This document shows positions 7,616 to 15,416 of a stretch of 64,000 nucleotides of DNA, piece by piece. Under the pieces are notes generated by a model that ran no database searches, was not told the origin of the DNA, and saw only the letters and a program-made list of their open reading frames with translations. The position numbers were made by a program, and so were the translations under genes. The stretch comes from Chitinophaga qingshengii (GTDB lineage: Bacteria; Bacteroidota; Bacteroidia; Chitinophagales; Chitinophagaceae): assembly GCF_014529935.1 (NCBI RefSeq), contig NZ_JACVFC010000003.1, forward strand, positions 372,001 through 436,000, written 5' to 3'. Every line of letters starts with the position of its first letter. Position 1 is the first letter of the stretch.

Positions 7616-8709
7616 TGAAACGAATTAACCTTCTGCTGCTATTGGTATTGGTACAGGCCTGCGCTTCGGCGCAGGCGCTGCGTGTAGCCGTGGCCGGTGT
7701 ATCGCACGGCCATTCCGGCTGGATACTGGGCCGTGCCAATAAAAACGATATACAACTGGTAGGAATATACGAAAAGGATACCGCGCTGGCCGGCAAGGTA
7801 GCGCGACAGTATCATTTCCCACGGCGACAGCTGTACCACGACCTGGGTCAGATGCTGGATGCGGTTAAGCCGCAGGCGGTACTCGCTTTCGGATCGGTAT
7901 ATAGTCACCGCGAGGTGGTGGAAGCCTGTGCGCCCCGGGGGATTCATGTGATGGTAGAAAAACCGCTGGCTGCCAATTTACCGGATGCGCTGGTCATGGA
8001 TTCGCTGGCCCGGCGCTTTGGTATTCATCTGCTGACCAACTACGAAACCAGCTGGTATCCTACGGTAGCCAAAACATTCCAGCTGGTGGAAGACAGCAGC
8101 TTTACCTGTCAGATTCGTAAAGTGGTGATCCATGACGGACATCAGGGACCACAGGAAATAGGCTGCAGTCCCGCGTTCCTGTCCTGGCTAACAGATCCTG
8201 TCCTCAATGGCGGCGGTGCGCTCATGGACTTCGGCTGCTACGGCGCCAACCTCATGACCCGGCTGATGAAAAACCGTATGCCCCTTGCCGTTACTGCGGT
8301 CACCCGGCATTATAAACCAGACCGGTACCCCAAAGTAGACGACGATGCCACCATTATCGTTGACTACCCCAATGCCCAATGTATTATCCAGGCCTCCTGG
8401 AACTGGCCTTTCAGCCGTAAAGACATGGAAGTGTACGGTGACAAAGGTTATATCATGGCGGCCGATAAAAATACCCTGTTGCTGCGTAACAGAGAATCGG
8501 CGCCTGCAACTGCCAGGCATATAACAGCCATGGATATACCGGTTTACGAAGATCCGTTCCGCTACCTGGCAGCCGTCATACAGGGAAAAGAAACGGTGCC
8601 GCCCTATGGAGTATACGCATTGGCCAATAATGTGCTGGTGCTGCGTATCCTCGAAGCGGCGAAAGAATCTGCCCGCACCGGGAAGACGGTGCGTTTGGTA
8701 AGCCCGTAA
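7615..8709 (+). CDS. Gfo/Idh/MocA family oxidoreductase, Sec-exported
   Basis: 364 residues. The start codon shares its A with the stop of the preceding gene (TAATG), so the two are translationally coupled. A hydrophobic N-terminus (INLLLLLVLVQACASAQA) acts as a Sec signal peptide; the cysteine context QAC is a poor lipobox. The Rossmann start LRVAVAGVSHGHSG is a subfamily variant of GxGxxG. The EKP motif is present (VMVEKPLAANLPDA), and GGGALMDFGCYGANL lies where the substrate-domain catalytic region is expected. It probably acts on the same exported sugar pathway as its two upstream partners. Export of an NAD(P)-binding fold through Sec is unusual. Confidence 0.85.
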   Translation: MKRINLLLLLVLVQACASAQALRVAVAGVSHGHSGWILGRANKNDIQLVGIYEKDTALAGKVARQYHFPRRQLYHDLGQMLDAVKPQAVLAFGSVYSHREVVEACAPRGIHVMVEKPLAANLPDALVMDSLARRFGIHLLTNYETSWYPTVAKTFQLVEDSSFTCQIRKVVIHDGHQGPQEIGCSPAFLSWLTDPVLNGGGALMDFGCYGANLMTRLMKNRMPLAVTAVTRHYKPDRYPKVDDDATIIVDYPNAQCIIQASWNWPFSRKDMEVYGDKGYIMAADKNTLLLRNRESAPATARHITAMDIPVYEDPFRYLAAVIQGKETVPPYGVYALANNVLVLRILEAAKESARTGKTVRLVSP

Positions 8710-9062
8710 ATCCACACGACCCCCGGAAAACCTGGGGCTAAGAGCTTTTTCAAGTATTTTAAAGAAACCCTTTGCTTAGTTTAAGGAAACATTTTCTTTA
8801 ACTAAGTTCAGTTTTTAGATGCGTTCACATTTTGACGACATAAATATATGTTAGACGCAATGCCATCAAATGGCTCCTGAATAACATCTTAGCCCAGCCC
8901 TGGGTTCCTGGACGCGTTACGACATATATCCCCCAATCCCAACATTTTTCTCCCAAAAACACCTCATGTCAAATAAAAGTATTAAATTATATATGCAATG
9001 AAATCGATTGCAGTTTTCAAACCAAGAATCTGAATCCAAAACCCTCAAAACACGTATCACTT
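8710..9062. other. 353-bp gene-free region, AT-rich, with hairpin and operator
   Basis: No convincing ORF. It contains a weak GC hairpin just after the stop at 8709, an imperfect hairpin at about 8774-8805 (CTTAGTT with AACTAAG), and the LacI-type site at 8999-9012. The second half is AT-rich, as expected for a promoter region serving the gene at 9063. Confidence 0.6.
8994..9012. promoter_or_regulatory. LacI-family-type operator (TGNAANCGNTTNCA)
   Basis: TGAAATCGATTGCA at 8999-9012 fits the LacI/cre consensus TGNAANCGNTTNCA exactly and is nested in a longer inverted repeat TGCAAT-N7-ATTGCA at 8994-9012. It lies about 50 bases before the ATG of the lyase-like gene. No LacI regulator gene is in the window. 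Confidence 0.5.
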
Positions 9063-10223
9063 ATGAAGTTAGTTATCCGCAAACCTTTGCATCAATTTTG
9101 GAAACCCGCTTTCCTGACAATGGCCGGCGCCCTGTGCAGCGCGGCTGGTCATGCCCAGGTTACCCTATCTGCCAACGGCCCCGGTAACACGTATGAACTG
9201 ATTGAAAGCGTATTAGGCAGCGGCACAACCGGCGAAGTGCCGGATTGCGCCCATCCTTCGTTTGGACGCCATATTACGGAGGAATTTGACGCAGACCTGA
9301 ACAAAAACGTCTTCGTATTTTTCCTGCATGCCACACCCGACAATGACCGTTGTGGTCCCAACACCGACCGGCAACGTAATGAAATCAAGACCTTTGGTCC
9401 TTCGCCGGCAAACGTAAAAGCTACCTATGGGGAAACGGTTACTTATCGTTGGAAATTTAAGATAGATGCGGGCTTCATTCCTACGACCAGTTTCTGCCAC
9501 CTGCACCAGATCAAAGCCGGGGACGGAGACGACGGTGCGCCGCTGATCACCCTAACACCCCGTGCCGGCTCTCCGCAAAAGTTACAGGTGATCTATACAC
9601 CGGGTAGCGGCGGCTCCGGTGGCGGCGAAAAGGCCAGTGCGCCATTATCAGATTTTAAGGGCGCCTGGGTGGAGGTAGAAGAAAAAATTACCTTCTCTAC
9701 CACCGGTTCCTATAAGGTGATCATCAAAAAAGTCAGTGACGGCACTACCTTGCTAAACTACAGCAATAACAACATCGATATGTGGCGCGATGGGACAACG
9801 TTCTGCCGGCCGAAATGGGGCATCTACCGCAAACTGGCTACGGGCATCCGCGACGAGGCCGTTCGTTTCGCCGATTTCTGTATTGCGGAAGGCAGCGCTA
9901 CCTGCGGCAGCCCCATGCTGGCTACTGCTGAAACCCCGCCGGTGACGACCGCCACCGACGCGCATGCAGGCGTTTCTTTCCAGGTATTTCCCAATCCCTT
10001 TCCCCAGATCGCCTATATCGACCTGGACGTGAAAGAGGCCGGCAACACTATGCTGGAGGTGTTTGATACGCAACAGAAAAGGGTAGGGCTGTTACTCAAC
10101 AGCCAGTTGCAGCCAGGTAATCACCGCACGGCACTGGATACCAAAAATCTGCCTGCCGGCGCTTATATCGTCAAACTCACCCATAACGGGAAAGTCTATA
10201 CTAAAGTGGTCACCAAACAATAA
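9063..10223 (+). CDS. Polysaccharide-lyase-like jelly-roll protein with T9SS sorting domain
   Basis: 386 residues: signal peptide (about 1-31, ending GHAQ), a beta-jelly-roll domain to about residue 280, a linker, and a C-terminal type A T9SS sorting domain (about 305-386, beginning FQVFPNPF and ending in a basic KVVTKQ). The middle segment DRQRNEIKT and YRWKFKIDAGF resemble the strands carrying catalytic Arg/Glu in jelly-roll polysaccharide lyases such as the PL20 glucuronan lyase or PL13 type; the exact family is not certain. It should be carried across the outer membrane by the type IX system and act on extracellular glycans. A LacI-type operator lies upstream and a hairpin follows. Confidence 0.75.
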   Translation: MKLVIRKPLHQFWKPAFLTMAGALCSAAGHAQVTLSANGPGNTYELIESVLGSGTTGEVPDCAHPSFGRHITEEFDADLNKNVFVFFLHATPDNDRCGPNTDRQRNEIKTFGPSPANVKATYGETVTYRWKFKIDAGFIPTTSFCHLHQIKAGDGDDGAPLITLTPRAGSPQKLQVIYTPGSGGSGGGEKASAPLSDFKGAWVEVEEKITFSTTGSYKVIIKKVSDGTTLLNYSNNNIDMWRDGTTFCRPKWGIYRKLATGIRDEAVRFADFCIAEGSATCGSPMLATAETPPVTTATDAHAGVSFQVFPNPFPQIAYIDLDVKEAGNTMLEVFDTQQKRVGLLLNSQLQPGNHRTALDTKNLPAGAYIVKLTHNGKVYTKVVTKQ

Positions 10224-10229
10224 GTCAGC

Positions 10230-10277
10230 GGAAGAATTATGCGTCAGGGTTTCCTGATTCATAATTCTTCCTTATTT
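10230..10277 (+). terminator. Long hairpin terminator
   Basis: GGAAGAATTATG (10230-10241) pairs with CATAATTCTTCC (10260-10271), and the inner bases TCAGG/CCTGA continue the stem after one mismatch and one G-T pair. A T-rich stretch follows. It separates the lyase-like gene from the SGNH gene. Confidence 0.65.
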
Positions 10278-10284
10278 TGTGCAG

Positions 10285-10956
10285 ATGAAGAAGTTGTTTT
10301 TTCCTTTTTTATTAACCCTGCTGATATCAGCCAATAGTCTGCTGGCACAGGAGAAAGTTCGCTATCAGGACGATGTGCAGACCATTAAGAAGTACGACAA
10401 AATGTTTGCGCCTCCGGCTAACCCCATCGTTTTTGTGGGTAGTTCTTCTATCCGTAAATGGGACGATCTGGAACGTACTTTCGCCAGTTATGTGGCAATG
10501 AACAGGGGGGTGGGTGGTGCTGTTACCACGGATATTATTCATTTTGCAAAGGAACTTATCTTCGATTATCAACCCCGCCAGGTGGTGATTTATGTCGGCG
10601 AAAACGACCTGCCGGAAGGCGCCTCCGCCGATACGGTATTTAGCCGTTTCCAGCAGTTGTATAGCCTGGTCCGTGCACAGTTGCCCAGGGTGCCGATCGA
10701 ATACATTTCCCTGAAGCCAAGCCCTTCCCGGGTACAGTATATGAAAACAGCCGCGGAAGCGAATGCGCTGATCAAGGCATTCCTGGCTAAGGAACCCAAT
10801 ACCCATTTCATCGACGTATTTCCGCTGATGCTTGATAAACAGGGACAACCCCGGCCAGAGCTGTTTCTTGCAGATATGCTGCACATGAACGCCAAAGGCT
10901 ACGCCATATGGCGTAAAGCATTACTGCCGCATTTAACCAAACCATCCTCCAAATAA
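10285..10956 (+). CDS. SGNH/GDSL hydrolase family protein, exported
   Basis: 223 residues from the ATG at 10285; a GTG six bases upstream is a possible alternative. Signal peptide to about residue 22. SGNH blocks are visible in order: block I Ser in VFVGSSSIRKWDD, block II Gly in NRGVGGAV, block III Asn in YVGENDLPEG, and block V DMLHMNAKGY with the catalytic Asp and His. These are the catalytic Ser-Asp-His and oxyanion residues of the family, so esterase or deacetylase activity is likely, perhaps on acetylated glycans given the neighbouring lyase-like gene. Confidence 0.88.
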   Translation: MKKLFFPFLLTLLISANSLLAQEKVRYQDDVQTIKKYDKMFAPPANPIVFVGSSSIRKWDDLERTFASYVAMNRGVGGAVTTDIIHFAKELIFDYQPRQVVIYVGENDLPEGASADTVFSRFQQLYSLVRAQLPRVPIEYISLKPSPSRVQYMKTAAEANALIKAFLAKEPNTHFIDVFPLMLDKQGQPRPELFLADMLHMNAKGYAIWRKALLPHLTKPSSK

Positions 10957-10971
10957 GTATTTTTCACCAAC

Positions 10972-10993
10972 ATAGTCGCCCGGCGGCGACTAT
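10972..10993 (+). terminator. Hairpin after SGNH gene
   Basis: ATAGTCGCC pairs with GGCGACTAT around the loop CGGC. No T-tract follows, so it may be a transcript-end or stability hairpin and not a strong intrinsic terminator. Confidence 0.5.
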
Positions 10994-11019
10994 ATTACCT
11001 ATATTCACTGTTTACCTAT

Positions 11020-11802
11020 ATGCAAACCATTGTTACCTACTACCAACTCGCAAGCGAGTTTACCAACCCCTGGAAATTTGTTACCGGCGCCATTATCAGC
11101 GGACTGACAGCTTTTGCCGTAGCCCTGATACTTGTATTGTTGTTACGTAAATACATCCTGGTGCCCCGTTCCAACAAATTACTGAAAATGCTGGCTTACG
11201 CCTATTTTGTGGCCTTGCCACTGCTGGCAGGCTTCTTTGGCATGAAGTGGGGCTTCTTCCATAGTCTGCGTAAGGATATCAAAGCGCACACGGATGTATA
11301 TGCCAAACATGTGCCTACCCTTTTTAATGAGCAGGCGCTGAAAGCCGTGGATAGCTTGCTGGGAGGCAATAACGCGCTCTCCGGCAAATCGCCCGATGAG
11401 GTGATGAATGTTGCCGCTGAAGCGATCTATAACGTATACGGCCGTACGCTGGAGCAACAGGTGTCTACCCGGGGCGTGGCCGGCAAGCTGGCATCCGCGG
11501 CGCTGAACATGACCAAAAGTAAAAGTGTGGCCGCCATCATGCGTAAGGCTGTCTATAACCTGTTGCATGATAAGTTGAAGCTAACGGAAGGCGCCAGTAA
11601 TGAGCTGCTGCGCACAGAGCTGGGCACACTGCTGAATGGTAACCTGTTCGTAAATATCGCTGTTATCCAGGTAGACCAGTTCCTGAAAGGGCTGCAGCGG
11701 GGCATTCTCTATACCTTCCTGCTGATCCTGGCGGTACCGCTCATAGAGGTCCTGATTGCACATTATCGCCATCGTAAACAGGTAGCGGTGCGACTGCAGT
11801 AA
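11020..11802 (+). CDS. Hypothetical membrane protein
   Basis: 260 residues. Hydrophobic segments lie at about 20-43 (TGAIISGLTAFAVALILVLL), 60-78 and 228-246 (YTFLLILAVPLIEVLIAHY), with a soluble middle of about 150 residues. The middle contains SLLGGNNALSGKSPDEVMNV and small-residue-rich helices. Not recognised as a named family. It is followed 31 bases later by the YccF gene, which has a palindrome right at its start, so it may be transcribed separately. Confidence 0.65.
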   Translation: MQTIVTYYQLASEFTNPWKFVTGAIISGLTAFAVALILVLLLRKYILVPRSNKLLKMLAYAYFVALPLLAGFFGMKWGFFHSLRKDIKAHTDVYAKHVPTLFNEQALKAVDSLLGGNNALSGKSPDEVMNVAAEAIYNVYGRTLEQQVSTRGVAGKLASAALNMTKSKSVAAIMRKAVYNLLHDKLKLTEGASNELLRTELGTLLNGNLFVNIAVIQVDQFLKGLQRGILYTFLLILAVPLIEVLIAHYRHRKQVAVRLQ

Positions 11803-11816
11803 AAAGTATTTACTTT

Positions 11817-11832
11817 TCTGTAATATTACAGA
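11817..11832. promoter_or_regulatory. Perfect 16-bp palindrome before yccF-like gene
   Basis: TCTGTAATATTACAGA ends one base before the ATG at 11834. Its position over the leader suggests an operator or a translation-blocking hairpin. The regulator is unknown. Confidence 0.4.
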
Positions 11833-11833
11833 T

Positions 11834-12202
11834 ATGAATTTAATCGGAAATATTATCTGGCTGATTTTCGGCGGCTTTGCCGCCGCGATGGGCTATCTGG
11901 TATCAGGGGTGCTTTTTTGTCTCACCATTATCGGTATCCCTTTCGGCATACAGTGCCTGAAAATAGGCCTGTTTACGCTCATGCCCTTTGGGAGGGAGAT
12001 ACGGGATGGTGTGGGTTCTACGGGCTGCCTGGCTACTTTGTTCAACATCATTTGGATATTTACCGGCGGCCTGTGGGTGGCCATCTGCCATTTTTTCTTC
12101 GGCATTCTGCTGACGATCACTATTATCGGCGCGCCCTGGGGACGGCAGCACTTCAAGCTGATGAGCCTTACTTTTGCACCATTTGGAAAAGAGATCGTTT
12201 AA
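11834..12202 (+). CDS. YccF domain-containing inner-membrane protein
   Basis: 122 residues made of two homologous halves, each with a hydrophobic stretch followed by the signature TIIGIPFGxQCxKxG or TIIGAPWGRQHFKL and then PFGREI or PFGKEIV. This duplicated arrangement is the YccF (DUF307) family of small inner-membrane proteins of unknown function. The length is typical. The stop codon overlaps the stop of the convergent VOC gene within a TTAA. Confidence 0.9.
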   Translation: MNLIGNIIWLIFGGFAAAMGYLVSGVLFCLTIIGIPFGIQCLKIGLFTLMPFGREIRDGVGSTGCLATLFNIIWIFTGGLWVAICHFFFGILLTITIIGAPWGRQHFKLMSLTFAPFGKEIV

Positions 12203-12564
12203 CTGGCCGATTCTTCAAAAATAATCGTGTTCTGGAACGGGTCGATGACAGTCATTAATAATACTTCCGGGTCCCAATCTGCCCGTTCCAGGCCCGGATT
12301 CATATATTTATACCCCTTCTCGCCCAGCCTGTTGTGAAACGCCTTCAACCCTTTAAACTCCGTGATGCTGATCCGGGAGCCGGGTGTACCATCGCCATGA
12401 TGCTCTGAAAGGTCCAGGTGTATATCGCCTTTGGCAATGCGCATGTATATCGGCGCGCCCTCGGGCTTATGTTCCCAGAGAATTTCAAACTCCAGCCAGT
12501 CAATGTAGAATTGTATGGCTTTTATATAATCGAAAACGCGGAAGATGGGAATGATGCGTGACAT
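12199..12564 (-). CDS. VOC/glyoxalase superfamily protein
   Basis: 121 residues, starting at the ATG at 12564 (MSRIIPIFRVFD), which fits the first strand of the vicinal-oxygen-chelate fold; longer readings add a run of hydrophobic residues with no family match. The sequence PIFRVFDYIKAIQFYIDWLEF, then HLDLSEHHGDG and VIDPFQNTIIF, follows the bleomycin-resistance/glyoxalase pattern, including the C-terminal DPxGN-like segment (DPFQN). The substrate is unknown. The gene is convergent with yccF, with a 4-base overlap. An 8-bp inverted repeat lies directly at its start. Confidence 0.85.
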   Translation of the reverse strand: MSRIIPIFRVFDYIKAIQFYIDWLEFEILWEHKPEGAPIYMRIAKGDIHLDLSEHHGDGTPGSRISITEFKGLKAFHNRLGEKGYKYMNPGLERADWDPEVLLMTVIDPFQNTIIFEESAS

Positions 12565-12584
12565 AAGTATCTGATTGATACTTA
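12564..12584. promoter_or_regulatory. Inverted repeat at the start of the VOC gene
   Basis: TAAGTATC (12564-12571) and GATACTTA (12577-12584) are perfect 8-base arms with a 5-base spacer. The repeat begins at the first base of the start codon. GTATC-N-GATAC dyads are frequent operator shapes; the regulator is not identifiable. Confidence 0.4.
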
Positions 12585-12910
12585 AATATAAAAAAATAAA
12601 GTGGTAACTGAAAATAGGCTTTGGCAAAACCCCGCCCTGTTTTTAGACGGCAGTGCAGGTCAATAAATATCACGTCTCTGAAACGCTCAATGCTTACGCG
12701 CACAAATCTTTCTGTCAGTATATAAATGAATACCGTGTCCTTTGTGCCGCTGGATAATGGGCTGCCGGTTAATATTCTCGTGGTAGCTTATGACTGTGGT
12801 TTTAAAACCCACGCTTCTTTATATTTATCACTCTAATTATAATGTTAGAGTTATTGATTATCAATATTTTATTTGTCGTCTTTGAAAATAATTACACTAA
12901 TTAATGAAGA
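12585..12910. other. AT-rich gene-free stretch
   Basis: No coding region that I can support. It contains an inverted repeat ACTCTAA-N8-TTAGAGT at 12830-12851 and becomes strongly AT-rich toward the gene at 12960. The composition differs from the GC-richer neighbours, which suggests a foreign segment boundary. Confidence 0.5.
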
Positions 12911-12944
12911 ATTGTTATTCTTATTGGAATAATAATTAACTTTG
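12911..12944 (+). promoter_or_regulatory. Promoter -7 box with upstream inverted repeat
   Basis: TAACTTTG at 12937-12944 matches TAnnTTTG only 15 bases before the ATG at 12960, so the leader would be very short. An inverted repeat ATTGTTATTC-N6-GAATAATAAT (12911-12936, 9 of 10 bases paired) ends directly before it, where a repressor would block RNA polymerase. Confidence 0.45.
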
Positions 12945-12959
12945 GTGAAAATTATTGAT

Positions 12960-13436
12960 ATGGTAAGTATACAAATTGATCAGGAACTTTATCGGTACCT
13001 TCAGGTAAATGCGATAGCATATGTAGAGACACCATGCGATACGTTAAAACGATTACTGGGATTAACTGGTAGCGATGAGAAAGGGGAAGGGCTAATGATA
13101 GCGGAAACTAATCCTGATTATCTGACTGAAAAGTCTAAAAAGAAAAAAACTAATCTCCCTCAATTGATCCGTTCTGGTAAATTAAAGGAAGGTGAGAAGC
13201 TGATTTTCCGGGATTACCGGGGGAATCAATATCCTAAATATGAAATTACGTTGTCAAAAGGAGAGTTGAAATGGCAAAGTGGCCGTTATTCCATGAGTGG
13301 TCTGGCGCGGCTGCTGTTGAAAGAACTGGGGCATAATAATGATTTTGTGCGTGGACCTGTTTTCTTTATCACAAGTAAAGGACAAAGCATTGCAGAACTA
13401 TGGGACGAGTATTTAGACGAAACATCATCACACTAA
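12960..13436 (+). CDS. SeqA-N-like plus RAMA-like (modified-DNA reader) domain protein
   Basis: 158 residues from the ATG at 12960; an in-frame GTG six codons earlier overlaps the -7 box. Residues 1-36 (VSIQIDQELYRYLQ, ETPCDTLKRLLGL) resemble the ribbon-helix-helix N-terminal domain of SeqA. A Lys-rich linker follows (58-64). Residues 65-152 (LPQLIRSGKLKEGEKL, GELKWQSGRYSMSGLARLLL, VFFITSKGQSIAELWDEYL) fit the pattern of RAMA/DUF4357-like domains, which are proposed to read modified bases in restriction and defence contexts. It probably binds DNA. It is co-transcribed with a small membrane protein 12 bases downstream, in an AT-rich segment. The domain calls are by eye. Confidence 0.65.
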   Translation: MVSIQIDQELYRYLQVNAIAYVETPCDTLKRLLGLTGSDEKGEGLMIAETNPDYLTEKSKKKKTNLPQLIRSGKLKEGEKLIFRDYRGNQYPKYEITLSKGELKWQSGRYSMSGLARLLLKELGHNNDFVRGPVFFITSKGQSIAELWDEYLDETSSH

Positions 13437-13448
13437 AAAGCAGTGATT

Positions 13449-13691
13449 ATGGAAGACAATATTCCAAATGAGCCGGGTTCTGTAAGACGGCAACGGAAAA
13501 GCAGCTACCGGTCGGGGCGCCGGAGTTTTGACGGAGCGCCGAAAGACGTGGCCAGGTATGCCTTATGGGATCTGTGGCTTCGATGGGCTTTATTGATTTT
13601 GATCGTTATTTTCCTGATGATATATTGTTGGCAACATGGAATGCCGGAGAGTATTATTGCCGTCTTTTCTCTATTAAAAAAATGGATATAA
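13449..13691 (+). CDS. Small single-pass membrane protein
   Basis: 80 residues from the ATG at 13449 (a GTG two codons earlier is possible). The N-terminus is very basic (SVRRQRKSSYRSGRRS). One transmembrane helix spans about residues 46-64 (ALLILIVIFLMIYCW), and a short C-terminal helix follows. By the positive-inside rule the Arg-rich arm should be cytoplasmic. The family is not recognised. It lies 12 bases after the SeqA/RAMA-like gene, so the two are probably one operon. Confidence 0.6.
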   Translation: MEDNIPNEPGSVRRQRKSSYRSGRRSFDGAPKDVARYALWDLWLRWALLILIVIFLMIYCWQHGMPESIIAVFSLLKKWI

Positions 13692-13706
13692 CATAACGTA
13701 TATCCG

Positions 13707-15197
13707 TCAACGTTTGCCCATGACCTCCAGTACTCCCTGTTTCAATATCCTTACACTCTCCGCCGCCTCTTCCTGTGTAAAATGTCCAAACCCCAGCCGC
13801 ATAGCGGTCAGCGCTTTATGCTGATACAACAATGTTTTAGGAATAAACAGGTTGTTGCGTGCGCAGGCTTTCCCCAGCTGCATCAGGTTGATGGGTTGTT
13901 TCCAGCGGGTCCATACCGCCAGGCCACCGGCGGGTTTACGCAGGTCGATAAAATCCTGTAGTTCCTGGTGCATCACGTCTACTATATGATCGCGGCGTTC
14001 GCGGTATACTTTCAACGATTTTTTCAGATACCGGTGAATTTCTCCGGATTCAATCATTTCGCCGAGTACCTGTTCCATGAGTACATCGCCCTGCCGGTCG
14101 ATGATACCGAGGTGTTTGCGCATTTCCACCATCAGGTTTTCGGGTGCAATGATAAAGCCGGTACGGAAGCCGGGTGCCAGGGATTTGCCGAAGGCGCCGG
14201 TATACACGACCATGCCGTTGGTATCGGCGCTGGCGAGCGGGAGTACCGGGCTGTTGTCATAATGGAAATCGTAGTCGTAATCATCTTCGAGGATAATAAA
14301 CCCAAATTCCGATGCCAGGTGCAGCAGGGCTATACGACGCTCGGCGCTAAGGGTAACGGTAGTGGGGTAGTGGTGATGTGGTGTGATATACAGCATACGG
14401 ATACGCTGCCGTTCACAGATACGGCGTACCGCGTCTACATCAATGCCTTCATCGTCTATGGGGACAGACAGGATGCGGGCGCCTGATTTCTGGAAAATCA
14501 TATTGACGGAGAAGTAGCTCAGCGACCCTACCAGTACAGTATCTCCAGGGGACAGCAGAATTTCGGAGGTGATGTATACACTCATCTCAGTACTGCGGGT
14601 GATGAGAATATTGTCTTTGGATATATGCAGTCCGCGGGACTGGTTCAGGTAATTGGACAGGTGTTTTTTGAAAAACTCGCTGCCATCCTGGTTATAGTAG
14701 CCCAGCCGGCGATGGTTGCTTTTACGTTTCAGATGCCCGCTATACAGGCTGGACAAGTGGCTTACCTGGGTGAGGCGGATATCGGGCGTGCCGTCGTTAA
14801 ACACATAATCGCAGGAGGAGTGTTCAAACGGGTTATCGAGCAGACTGGATTTGCGGAAAGAGAAGCCGGTCTCTTTCGGATATGGCGCCAGCAGGGTATC
14901 AGGAGCGGTCCGTATTTTCTGCGGGCGGCCGTCTATTTTCCCGATAATAAAGGTGCCTTTATTAGGCCGGGTTTCGATCCATCCCTGCGCATCCAGTTCT
15001 TCGTATACGGCCACGATGGTGTTCCGGTTCACCTCCAGTAATTCGCTGAATTGCCGGGTGCCGGGTAGTTTGGTGCCGGTTACCAGGTAGCCCCGCTGGA
15101 TAGCATTGATTAGCTGATGGGCGATCTGCAGGTAAATAGCGGTGGCCGACTGGCGATCTATCTGTACAAAACTTTTAAACGGAACCGGACTACTCAT
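13707..15197 (-). CDS. MocR-type regulator (GntR HTH fused to class I aminotransferase)
   Basis: 496 residues, normal for MocR/PdxR proteins. The N-terminal GntR winged helix spans about 15-85 (LPGTRQFSELLEVNRNTIVA). The rest is a type I PLP-dependent aminotransferase fold, with LEDDYDYDF and the PLP-lysine region TGAFGKSLAPGFRTG, where the Lys should bind PLP. Such proteins act as transcription regulators that sense PLP-linked metabolites such as GABA, taurine or PLP itself. It is divergent from the ferritin-like/bioB operon and shares a 237-base intergenic region with a GTCCGG dyad, so it may control that operon. This is inference from position. Confidence 0.92.
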   Translation of the reverse strand: MSSPVPFKSFVQIDRQSATAIYLQIAHQLINAIQRGYLVTGTKLPGTRQFSELLEVNRNTIVAVYEELDAQGWIETRPNKGTFIIGKIDGRPQKIRTAPDTLLAPYPKETGFSFRKSSLLDNPFEHSSCDYVFNDGTPDIRLTQVSHLSSLYSGHLKRKSNHRRLGYYNQDGSEFFKKHLSNYLNQSRGLHISKDNILITRSTEMSVYITSEILLSPGDTVLVGSLSYFSVNMIFQKSGARILSVPIDDEGIDVDAVRRICERQRIRMLYITPHHHYPTTVTLSAERRIALLHLASEFGFIILEDDYDYDFHYDNSPVLPLASADTNGMVVYTGAFGKSLAPGFRTGFIIAPENLMVEMRKHLGIIDRQGDVLMEQVLGEMIESGEIHRYLKKSLKVYRERRDHIVDVMHQELQDFIDLRKPAGGLAVWTRWKQPINLMQLGKACARNNLFIPKTLLYQHKALTAMRLGFGHFTQEEAAESVRILKQGVLEVMGKR

Positions 15198-15345
15198 TTA
15201 TTTGAAATTATTTTATTGAAATGGTCCGGCAAGTTATTTTATTTCTCCCTGAATAAGTTATAGTAATATTTTTATAATATTTATATAGGTGATATATAGT
15301 TTTAAGCAGATGTTGAAGCGGACTGTGAGTCTTGTTTGCCAGAGT

Positions 15346-15361
15346 GTCCGGTTAGCCGGAC
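15346..15361. promoter_or_regulatory. Inverted repeat in MocR/ferritin-like intergenic region
   Basis: GTCCGG-TTAG-CCGGAC is a perfect 6-base-arm dyad. Related half sites ATCCGG (15394-15399) and ACCGGA (15417-15422) flank the predicted promoter. These repeats make a plausible binding region for the divergent MocR regulator. Confidence 0.4.
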
Positions 15362-15386
15362 TAGCTTTTATGTGAAAACTGGCCCA

Positions 15387-15416
15387 GTTGAATCATCCGG
15401 TAAGCGGTTACTTTTG
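15387..15416 (+). promoter_or_regulatory. Predicted promoter of ferritin-like/bioB operon
   Basis: GTTG (15387-15390), an 18-base spacer, then TACTTTTG (15409-15416), an exact TAnnTTTG match, 18 bases before the ATG at 15435. The GTCCGG dyad lies just upstream. Confidence 0.55.
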
